DNA of 27,667 bases. Origin: Paramacrobiotus richtersi. Lineage: Eukaryota; Tardigrada; Eutardigrada; Parachela; Macrobiotidae. This document shows positions 20,137-27,667 of the stretch, piece after piece. Within the stretch, counting starts at the first letter, position 1. Each line of letters begins with the position of its first letter. The DNA lies in NCBI GenBank assembly GCA_034698045.1, contig JAQGAU010000467.1, positions 1-27,667 on the forward strand, written 5' to 3'. A model generated the notes under the pieces. The model worked only from the letters and a program-made list of their open reading frames with translations, did no database searches and was not told the origin of the DNA. A program made the position numbers and the translations under genes.

Positions 20137-20373
20137 TTACTTTCCGATTACAATCTCATTCTTCTGCATTTTATATACCTCGTCTTTTATAATTACTGGT
20201 TCAGCTTCCACATGGCTGGAAATTTTGAGGGGCGCAGCTGTTAGTCCCTGAGAATGATCCTTAAGGTCACCCGTTTCGTGATAAACTCGGTCAACGGCCG
20301 TTTCCATTTGAACTACATCTCTTGTAGTCATCTTCTGTGACAATACGGGACGAGCTTTACATAGGTATATCAT
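20137..20373 (-). CDS. Small hydrophilic ORF or terminal exon, unknown
   Basis: A 78-codon minus-strand frame reads as ordinary protein: MTTRDVVQMETAVDRVYHE from an inner start at 20331, then KISSHVEAEPVIIKDE and a basic end. An AG acceptor (TTGTCACAG) sits just before the inner start, so it could be a last exon as well as a small gene. It has no signal peptide or membrane segment. It lies downstream of gene D on the same strand, beyond D's likely polyadenylation signal. I do not recognise the product. Confidence 0.35.
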   Translation of the reverse strand: MIYLCKARPVLSQKMTTRDVVQMETAVDRVYHETGDLKDHSQGLTAAPLKISSHVEAEPVIIKDEVYKMQKNEIVIGK

Positions 20374-20609
20374 ATGGCCAGTGTTTTCGCGTTTCGGCGT
20401 TTTATGTGAGCACGAATTATTGATCCGGTCTCTGTTGTTGAGCTATGTGAGGCCGCAGTGGGGGACGCACAATTCAAATCCGCTTTCCTGGAGGCGCACA
20501 CTTAACCATGCAACAAATTCTAGGATTTTGTTTTAACAAAACATGTTTTCTATGCCGATTGCTAAGGAAATACGACCGTGGTTTTGGGCACTTCACCGAC
20601 CACGAAGAC

Positions 20610-20615
20610 TTTATT
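20610..20615 (-). terminator. Polyadenylation signal of gene D
   Basis: AATAAA on the minus strand, about 50 bases past the stop codon of gene D. Confidence 0.6.
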
Positions 20616-20663
20616 TGATGGTTTGTTTCACCGTGTAAAGATACTGACAGTCAAGACAGTAGT

Positions 20664-22107
20664 TCACATAAATGTAGAAGAATCTGGCGAATGAAGGAAA
20701 GAATGTTTAGGTATTCGCTTGTCGGGCACGGAAAGGCCGGCGCGAAAAGGCTGGGGATAACCGCCTGAGGGCTGTTGGACGCTGTGTACCACTTCGGATT
20801 TCGTAACGTAGGTTACGTGTGTGTCGGTGGTGAATCCACGAGCCGACTTGGCCTTGGAGCTGAGGACAGAAGTCACGATGCTGGAGATAACCATGATGAG
20901 CAGGAAGCCCACATCGACGCCCAAAAAGCCCGGGCTGTGGTAGATGACAGCATGGCAGAGCGGCTGGGGAAACACGTTATTGCAGACTGACGGGGACAAA
21001 CGCGTAGCGCCCGCCAATTCGGCAGCGGCCCAGCTCATCAGACCAAAGGAACAGAAGACGGACAGGATGCTCGTCACCAGTGAGCCAATAGCCAGGCAAC
21101 GACTCTTGCCCGATCCCGCAAGGACTGCGCTGCCGGTGGCAGTTGTTACACAGCCGGTGATAATGAAGAAAGTGCCCAGGGTGATGCCCAAGAACGCACC
21201 AGGGATTGAGAAGCCGGGGCCATACGAAGCCATACCTGTATTATTCAGATGAATCATTACTTGTACTGATAAATAAGTATGAATTTGTCTCATGGTCTAA
21301 CGTTCCAGTTAGTTTGCCGGCGTAACCGTTTCTATTGGCTCAAAAGACTACTTACGACGACATAAAGTTCGTCTTACAAGTCCGGTTACCTTCTGAGTTA
21401 CACCGCGGAACAGGAAACGTCATTTGTTGTCCACACCAAACAATGAGACGTATGCGGTTGTCCGTTGAGCACAAAGTACGTCATATTTAAGGTGGGCATT
21501 CAAACTCAAGTCTTTGCAGACCGCAGTGAACTATTTCAGAAAAAAATTCTTTGCTAATTTTCTCAAGATCTAGATTCTTTGTCTATGCAGCAATTTTAAT
21601 AGTGCCAGCGCTCTTCGCTTTTGCACCTATCGATCACATCAATCAGCAACACAGCGACGCCGCAGATTACTTGCACAACTCCGCATCCCACAAGCTGCGT
21701 CCCGAAAGGTTTTGCTGCCGTCATTCCTCGGCCAGATTCAAAGTTGTCAAGAGCAAGACGGTGGATAACGGGTATACCGACATAACAATCCTGAAGTTAC
21801 AGAATGAATAATGTTCATGCTGAACAAGTAACGTACCACAGTACCTCTTACTAAACCGTTCCGCAGGTCTTAGAAGAACAGCAAGGGTGGTCAGGTGGTG
21901 TAAACCGGTATTCTGACAACTGGTGACATCATTCTTGCAAACGATTACTACCTCTTTCTCATCCGATACGAGAAAGCCGGCAAATTTGCTTGTCGATGAT
22001 TCACCGACAAGGAAAAGAAGCAGCAGGTAGATAGACCTAGCATGTTGCTGCCGATGACCGATTTGGCCTGTGGGCGAGTACAGATGACGTGGACCTGCAG
22101 TTCTCAT
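20664..22107 (-). CDS. Membrane gene D: CD20/MS4A-like four-transmembrane protein
   Basis: Exons 22107-22005 and 21235-20664 (minus), with a phase-1 intron of 769 bases (GTGAAT...TACAG), give 224 residues. The junction codon makes Gly35 (LLLLFLVG/MASYG). TM1 is about 26-45, TM2 47-72 (GAFLGITLGTFFIITG), TM3 81-106 (LVTSILSVFCSFGLM) and TM4 138-160. The second loop has two cysteines (119, 128). The LVTSILS pattern at TM3 is close to ASLVMSILS in gene E and recalls MS4A proteins. The cytosolic tail has THVTYVTKSEVV, shared in outline with E, then a Pro/Ser-rich end. Exon 2 alone has an in-frame ATG at 21293, but that start would be intronic; I chose the spliced start because phase and hydrophobicity match genes A-C and E. 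Confidence 0.75.
21570..21811 (+). CDS. Possible small secreted peptide gene inside the intron of gene D
   Basis: A plus-strand frame open from about 21530 to TAA at 21809-21811 encodes a hydrophobic run (AAILIVPALFAFA) then a polar peptide with CCRHSSARFKVVKSKTVD. It looks like a signal peptide plus mature peptide, but no ATG lies in the open frame. One way out is a short first exon ATGAGAC at 21443-21449 with a GTATGC donor spliced to the acceptor TCTATGCAG (exon from about 21592), giving MRPILIVPALFAFA. That splice is speculative. The DNA is antisense to, and inside, gene D's intron. Confidence 0.3.
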
Positions 22108-22602
22108 AACGTTTCACAGAGGTCATGTGGATGTTCTCTGGTTTATTCGGTTGGTTATGATCATCGTGTAATCTCCTGGCAAACAGCTCGCTTGCAATTG
22201 AATTTCACCCTGTAAAGAGGGCAAAAATTCCGTCCGGCGTAAATTTTGCCCACCAAAATAATTTTATAAGCAGTTGCGCGTGCTTGGGTCGGCCGCTTAA
22301 GGGACAGAAACGAGCCATTGCCAGACTTATACGCTGTTATTTGCCCATTTACCGCATTTTACCAGTTAAGCTTTCGACCGCAGAAATGACACCTAATACC
22401 GTTGATTCATCTTTGGACTGTTATACCTCAACGTGACAGAATATAGTGTGCTTGGTATCGACCATTATCGAGTAAACTATGGCGAAACAGAACATCCTTG
22501 TTCGTTACTTCCAATTCGGTGTTGCCAATTGTGCAAACTGCGTTACAAAAGAACTTTCATTTCAGAAACTTCAGAAATTCTAACGCTATATCGCTCGGTA
22601 GC
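22108..22602. other. Spacer between genes D and E
   Basis: It should hold the promoter of D and the 3' end of E, both on the minus strand. I see no other gene and no clear TATA box or AATAAA hexamer. Confidence 0.45.
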
Positions 22603-23825
22603 CTATACTTTCGGTGGATAGGGCGCAGCATACTGTCCCTGCTGACTGACCGGATAGGGCTGTCCCGCATACTGTCCTGGCTGTCCGGCCGGGTAAAACT
22701 GTGGTCCACCGCCATACACCATCCCGGGTTGGCCGGAGACACGTGTCACCTGGGTGACATGTGCATGGGTCGTGTACGTTGAGGTGGACATGGCTCGCAC
22801 GGCAAAGACACACATGACGATACTGCTGATGAACAGGAGGATGAAGAAGGCCAGTTGGGTGCCCACAATACCAACCAAAGCGGGCACAAATACAATGGCG
22901 AACACAGAAACGGCAATGCCGGCGTAGATGATGAGGGCGAAGGAGTTGAGGATGGAGAGGATACTCATGACCAGGGAGGCAATGGCCAGACCGCGGGATC
23001 CACCCGCCGCTGTCCCGGCGGTCACGCCCAGGCCGCCGGTGACCATGTAGAAGATGCCAAGGATTAGGCCCATGTAGTCTATCCCCGACACCACAGAATA
23101 CACTGCCATACCTGCAGTCGTACAAGAATGCCGTTTGTAAGCTATGAACTGACTATACATCTGGTTTGCTCAGCGCAAATTGCATTCGCACTGTGGGCGC
23201 TTCTATCTGAGGAAATGGCTGTACTAATTTCTTGATTTTCTGTGCTGCTCTAATGATCTCTTGTTTTCAGACTACTTTTTCTCCATTTCTGTTCCTTTGA
23301 TCTCCGTCGCTTCAATGCCTGTTTTCCCGTTTTCTTTCTCTTGAACTGTAGCAATTTGCACTTCATGATTGTTGTTTGCAATATGCCGAATTATGTCTGA
23401 CGCCCAGAGAGGACGTTGTCCCGTTGCGGAAAGACAATAAACCAACCATATCTGATTGTTTTACTGGGAAAAGAAGCGGAAAAAATATACAAATTAAAAA
23501 AATCTCCAGTAACCATGGCAGGACTTTGTTTTGTTGTAATTCCTTTAAAAACCGTTTTGCTACTGACCCTAGAAGTGCTGTAAGATAATGATAAAGCGGC
23601 AAAATTAATTCGATAGCCACGTTCTGTTGATCGCCAGTACGTACTTTCTTTATAAAAATATAAAAACTTATCCCATTTAGCACGAGCTGGGCACCTACCG
23701 AGAACATTTTTGTAGAACCAGAAGGCCTTGTAGCGCTGGTAGTCACTGGTGATGGCCGCAGCCCCCGCGTGCATATGCGCACTGCCGCTGCCCGATGGGC
23801 CGCGCTGGCCTCCATAAGCCGACAT
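22603..23825 (-). CDS. Membrane gene E: CD20/MS4A-like four-transmembrane protein with Gly/Gln/Tyr/Pro-rich tail
   Basis: Exons 23825-23699 and 23111-22603 (minus), phase-1 intron of 587 bases (GTAGGT...CTGCAG), give 211 residues. The N-terminus is Gly/Ser-rich (MSAYGGQRGPSGSGSA) before DYQRYKAFWFYKNVLG. TM1 is about 36-53, TM2 57-75 (LILGIFYMVTGGLGVTAG), TM3 84-118 (LAIASLVMSILSILNSFALI), TM4 120-147. The second loop is very short and has no cysteine pair, unlike A-D. The tail has YTTHAHVTQVTRV, as in D, then repeats of GQP/GQY/PYP type (QPGQYAGQPYPVSQQGQYAA), a low-complexity, probably disordered region. The tail may bind WW- or SH3-type partners; that is a guess from proline and tyrosine content. 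Confidence 0.8.
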
Positions 23826-23911
23826 TTCGTCACCTTTAAGTCTCCCTGCCCGTCAGTCAACAGCCAACAACGGATGACCTGCAGGCTAGCTCGCAGATGT
23901 ACAAACAACCG

Positions 23912-23918
23912 ATATATA
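23912..23918 (-). promoter_or_regulatory. TATA box of gene E
   Basis: On the minus strand GTATATATC lies about 90 bases upstream of the start codon at 23825. That predicts transcription beginning near 23885 and a leader of about 60 bases. Confidence 0.5.
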
Positions 23919-24082
23919 CGCGCGGGATGTCGCAACTGTTTGGAGGTGCTCCTAACTGAAGCAAATCAATGGCAGGACATAAGCGCCCATTATACATCTG
24001 TCGGCAACTACTCTCGTTTCGTTCTAAGCGCCGTGTTCGTCGTCTTTCTTTCTTAACGTTTGGATAGCGACACCACGGGTGA

Positions 24083-24213
24083 ATAGGTGAACTTGCAGCA
24101 GTTCTACAACATTACGTATTTGTACACCTGCGGCACAACCTGACGGCTGACGCTACAGCAGAAGTACTTCTACTGAATGTGCATCAAGCAGGCAACCTGT
24201 TGCGCCGATCGGA
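24083..24213 (+). pseudogene. Fragment of a transposase-like protein, split by the hAT-like insertion
   Basis: An open frame from 24083 reads GELAAVLQHYVFVHLRHNLT, then TAEVLLLNVHQAGNLLRRS. It continues across the target site at 26257 for about 12 codons (DKSFTG) to a stop near 26292. The phrase RHNLT with a following amphipathic helix resembles the start of transposase-associated proteins of KDZ/CACTA-like elements. That likeness is weak and short. The frame has no start codon or partner domains, so it is a relic. Confidence 0.35.
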
Positions 24214-24218
24214 AAAGG

Positions 24219-26256
24219 GCAGGGTCTAAAACATGGAAGTGGAAGCTTCCACTGGAAGTTTCCACTGGAAGTGCAAACTTCCAGTCTGGAAGTGTCACTT
24301 CCTAAAACCTGGAAGCATTGGCTAAAACATGGAAGTTCAGTAGAAAAACATGGAACCACACTATTTCGTGAAGATGACTACTGTATTTCCCGTAAATATG
24401 GAAAAAGAAGTACGAAACATTAAATTGCAATGAGCTGTGTACGCTGAGGAGGAGTATACTGGACACTAAATAACGGAATTCCACTGCACATAAGCTGCTG
24501 AGCGCAGTGCGCCGCACAGGCACCGAAAGTAATTACTGGGACTTCTAGATTATCAGAAGAGACATCATTACAATTTACAGGTAGGTGAGTATGTTGTGCG
24601 TCGGCAACATGTGCCGACATAATATGATAGATGTTTCCCATGTGCGGAATAACTACCAGTATGTAATTTTGTCATAGACACTGAGTCACTTATTATTTAC
24701 AAATGAATGTTTGTATTCCTCTGCACACTTGACACTACGCAGAAAGAAGTCCGCTGTCTGGTTTACGTATTATAGACCGAAAGGAATGTGACTTGCCAGT
24801 TTGTAAGCTGTTGTATTTAAAAAAGCCAAACTAGTCAGTAGTATGATCGTCAAATTTTGCCGCCAAAGTAACAACCAGAATGCTCAGTCAACCAGTACAG
24901 CACATCTGTCCGCAAAAAAATGTACTCTCTTATCTGAGAAACGTGACAGCTGCTGGTTGCTCAAACCAGTCGCATTGTTGAAAAGCACAGCAGAGAAAAC
25001 ATGAACTATGTGGATGCGCCGATGCGCTTTGGCAGTTGGCTGTTGAATCAAAAGCCCCAGTCACTCAAATTTCCTTAACATTAATTTTGTACCCTTGCTC
25101 ATGCTTTAAGTTGTAGAACTAGTTGCTATACGTTTCTACTCGTTTTGACTGCCGCTCGCTAATTGCGCTGTCCCGCAAAATGATAGCTGAACTGCGTGCA
25201 CGCCATTTTCATCCGTAAAATGGATGACCGGAGAGATAAAGGGCGCGATGAAGCGGTGAGCAAATAAATCAGCTATATTAGTTTTATAACTGCACAGTCT
25301 GTAAATTTGTCATTTATATTAGGACGATGATAGCAGTTGGGTCGCGGAGGACAAAGAAAGGTTGCCTTCTTCTGTAGCAGGCCATAACCGACAACGCGCA
25401 TGGTGAGGAAACAACACGTAGTTTGAATTTTAGTTAAGGGATCGCAAACTGCGCAAAATATTTTGTTTCACGGTGGAAGTTTAAAGGGCGGAACTAGTTT
25501 AAAGAGCGTTGGCGCCTAGCATTAGTTTAATTTATATTAGCATACTAAATATAGGCGCAGTTTGCTGAATAAGTAATTGGACCAGTCATCTACTAGCGTG
25601 GAATCAATTTTATTCTTATGTTTTTGACCGTTACCAAAGTTCACAGTGCAGTATAAGCAGGCGGGGGAAAAATTATTACATCTGTCATTTCATTGTCCAA
25701 AGCGCAGCATAATTATCGGCATAATTAAGGTATATTTACCGTATCAAGAGAAGCACGTCGGTTACATTTCGAAAAGCCATAGATTTTTAGCTGCAACAAT
25801 TGTGTGGGACTATTGGTGTGTGTACCTGCTGGTGATCTTCCAGACGCTTATTTTCCTGGGCAAAAAAAATGTTTTTCGGCCACGTGCATCTGAATGCAGC
25901 TATGTGGCGGGCATAGAATTCGGATGCGTCTGTAGCTTTTGCTAAACAAGAATGCCATGCCATGCTTGCATTCCGCATGCTTGTTCGGTGCAAGATATGG
26001 ATAATGTAGAATTAAAACGTATTTCACTAAAGTGCTGAACATTGTTTCTGGGCTATGGCTAAATAAATGTAAAAGTAGTGAACGACCGTTACAGCAAACT
26101 GTCACTGTACCGTAACTAATAACGTTGCGCCTGATAGTGGTCAGAAGTCAGGCTCAAAATTGCCAGACGCCACTTCCATGTTTTAGACAGTGCTTCCAGG
26201 TTTCAGAAAGTGGAAACTTCCAGTGGAAGTTTCCACTTCCACGTTTTAGACCCTGC
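24219..26256. mobile_element. 2.04 kb hAT-like inverted-repeat element with GGAAGT subterminal repeats
   Basis: The ends are inverted: GCAGGGTCTAAAAC at 24219 and GTTTTAGACCCTGC ending at 26256. The inner arms (to about 24335 and from about 26155) are built of GGAAGT and its complement, with CTAAAACATGGAAGT blocks. The 8-base target duplication CGATCGGA is at 24206-24213 and 26257-26264; five extra bases sit between the left copy and the left end. A CAGGG start with an 8-base target duplication is typical of hAT elements. No transposase core is visible in the centre, so it is non-autonomous or strongly decayed. Short exon-like pieces lie near 25220-25402. Confidence 0.75.
25220..25402 (+). 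CDS. Two small exon-like pieces inside the hAT-like element
   Basis: ATG at 25220 in a good context (AAAATGG) opens MDDRRDKGRDEA to a GTGAGC donor after 25255. A 67-base intron ends TATATTAG, and the next block (25323-25402) reads DDDSSWVAEDKERLPS and reaches a GTGAGG donor. The joined frame is acidic and disordered-looking. It may be the start of the element's own gene or a captured host exon pair. No third exon is found. Confidence 0.25.
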
Positions 26257-26292
26257 CGATCGGATAAGTCATTCACAGGAATCATTCATTAA

Positions 26293-27166
26293 GAATATTC
26301 TATGATTGATCAACAGCACAGCTGGGTTGGTGTGACACGCAGCGTAATTGTTGAGCATCATTCGTGGTTGAGTGCAGTATACAAAACACAAGGAAACATG
26401 TGATGAGTACTCGGTGCTCTAGTCATTCTCTCAAGTGGAGAAATGCGCAGCAGCCGAGCTAGACAGGGAGAAAAGAGAGAAAGAAGGGAGAACGACATTG
26501 CTGCAAGAGAAAGCAAGATGAATCGATGCGTCCGTTAGCTGGAGCCTGGAGGATGCAGTCCAGTTAGCGTTAACAGGAACAACAAGTGCGCCGTCAAAAA
26601 AGCCAGGGCTAGGGCAGGCGTCCATGGAATGAGTAGTATGCACAAGGGGCAGGTAGGTACAGTACACGTCGAATCGCGCAGTCCATCGGGAGATTACAGA
26701 CGATAAGTTTGCGGATAATATGGTTGCTGGTGACGACTCTATGGCCGCCAACAGTAACTGCTGACCTGCTTCATCAATAACCAGTAACTGGAATGGAAGT
26801 ACCAACTCTGGTCGCTTACACTGCATACCTGGAAAGCGCCGCCTGCCGAGTGGGAATTTTCCGAACCGTCTCGAACTTTCGATTGTCCAGCCCACTTGGC
26901 CATGAGAACATGGAAGTCTTGACTTGATTCGTTATTATTGTGGGCTGTAAAATGCTGCGCACAATTTGCAGCGCAGATTGGGCCTATCCCTGTACCACCT
27001 CATTTGATGCCGCATGGCAAAATGAAAATGTTTGACTGCCGAAGTTCGTTCAGTGGTCTTTCAGTGTTTCAGTGGTCTTTTAGTTTGCGCAGTTCTTTCA
27101 GTTAGTCGTCCCCGGTGTTCTATATTTGTCAACGTCTTCAAACTGCTTCCAAGTTTTCGGTTTAGA
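26293..27166. other. Spacer and leader region of the last gene
   Basis: No gene is secure here. The plus strand shows a Glu/Lys-rich stretch near 26440-26520 (AELDREKREKEG) broken by stops, which could be a decayed exon. The minus strand is open across 26431-26895 but looks like its shadow. At 27048-27110 four TTCAGTGG/TTCAGTT-type motifs resemble clustered TCAGT initiators ahead of the gene at 27167. Confidence 0.4.
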
Positions 27167-27448
27167 ATGTCAGGAATTTCAGGAGAAAGGACTTTCGTCA
27201 GCGATCCCAAGGAGCCTGCCATGCCAAGTTCGCCTGATTCCTTGGACTCGGAAGACGTGCCTTTGCAAGAACGCTTTAATGCGGAAGCGAATGTTGCCAA
27301 ACCAGCGGAAGTGTCAAAAGATGAAAAAAATTGCCTCAATGCGATCAAACTGGTACAGGAGTTCATTTTTCGGGCTAAAACCGCAGAAACGGCAGATCAG
27401 TTGATGACGCCTATTGGCCCACGCACCGGTACTGTACGCGATCGCTGA
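27167..27448 (+). CDS. First exon of an unidentified acidic protein, 3' end outside or unclear
   Basis: From ATG at 27167 the frame reads MSGISGERTFVSDPKEPAMP, a Ser/Pro/Asp-rich segment (SPDSLDSEDVPLQERF), then a helical-looking stretch KDEKNCLNAIKLVQEFIFRA. It could end at the TGA at 27446-27448 (93 residues) or splice at a GT near 27429 or 27434 into sequence to the right. It has no signal peptide or membrane segment. I chose 27167 over the in-frame ATG at 27032 because the upstream residues (FQCFSGLLVCAVLSVS) lie in the TCAGT-rich leader. The product is not recognised. Confidence 0.5.
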   Translation: MSGISGERTFVSDPKEPAMPSSPDSLDSEDVPLQERFNAEANVAKPAEVSKDEKNCLNAIKLVQEFIFRAKTAETADQLMTPIGPRTGTVRDR

Positions 27449-27667
27449 AACGGCACACAGAGTAGTGTATTCGGTAACATGCGCGTCGAATATTTCTACT
27501 CTGCCTAGACGCATTCGTCACACTGCCAGTACAGCTGGGGTGTTGTATGCGGTAGGGCAAATTTTCGTGCCATTTCATCGATCGCGTACAGTACGTAATC
27601 GCGGTTCCTGCGGACTCAAGGTTTGGTTCTGGTTCTTGACTCAACCTATGTGTCATTTGCAGGCGGG

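Noticed and set aside
20440-20500. A tRNA-like T-loop text (ATTCAAATCC)
   Set aside because: No acceptor stem, anticodon arm or T-stem pairing could be found around it.
21721-22107. A 128-codon minus-strand open frame as one protein
   Set aside because: Only its first 34 codons fit gene D exon 1. After a GTGAAT donor at 22004 the rest reads through an intron.
23363-23935. Two long minus-strand frames over gene E exon 1 and its intron
   Set aside because: The true coding part stops at the GTAGGT donor after 23699; downstream residues are intronic.
26431-26895. A 154-codon minus-strand open frame
   Set aside because: Its Ser/Phe/Leu-rich end is the antisense of a purine-rich plus-strand stretch. 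It has no recognisable domain, signal or splice support.

Overview
The window is animal nuclear DNA from a compact invertebrate genome. It holds spliced genes with GT-AG introns, several of them only 57-59 bases long, TATA boxes, AATAAA signals and DNA transposons. There is no rRNA, tRNA, operon or CRISPR array. The species cannot be named from sequence alone. GC-rich exons in AT-rich introns, plus a cluster of small CD20-like genes, would suit a tardigrade or another small ecdysozoan, but that is a guess.

Layout. (1) 1-6.7 kb: the last 13 exons (about 800 codons) of a calcium channel alpha2-delta subunit gene, closest to the alpha2-delta-3 type. Its 5' part lies off the left edge. (2) 7.46-7.92 kb, minus strand: a one-exon secreted or ER thioredoxin-fold protein derived from a PDIA6/P5-like domain, with both active-site cysteines replaced. 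(3) 8.94-9.55 kb: a two-exon secreted thyroglobulin type-1 domain protein that has lost one conserved disulfide pair. (4) 9.9-23.9 kb: five small four-helix membrane protein genes with MS4A/CD20-like layout, three on plus (A, B, C) and two on minus (D, E). All five have a phase-1 intron after the first exon, which carries the N-terminal region and all or part of TM1. (5) 24.2-26.3 kb: a 2 kb hAT-like terminal-inverted-repeat element with its target duplication, inserted in a remnant of another transposase-like sequence. (6) 27.17 kb to the right edge: the start of an unidentified acidic gene.

History. Genes A and B lie in a tandem duplication of about 2.5 kb. The unit runs from inside exon 1 of the thyroglobulin-domain gene (about 9.06 kb) to about 11.58 kb and repeats from 11.59 to about 18.5 kb. 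The second thyroglobulin copy lacks its start and signal peptide and is a pseudogene, while the second membrane gene (B) is intact. The second unit was then stretched by about 1.2 kb of unassigned sequence in the dead intron and by a 3.3 kb element (13309-16605). That element has 190-200 base inverted ends built from GGTACT repeats and encloses a decayed reverse transcriptase and a 1.07 kb palindrome. The duplicated unit, both elements, the five-gene membrane family and the two proteins with lost cysteines are the most notable parts of the window.
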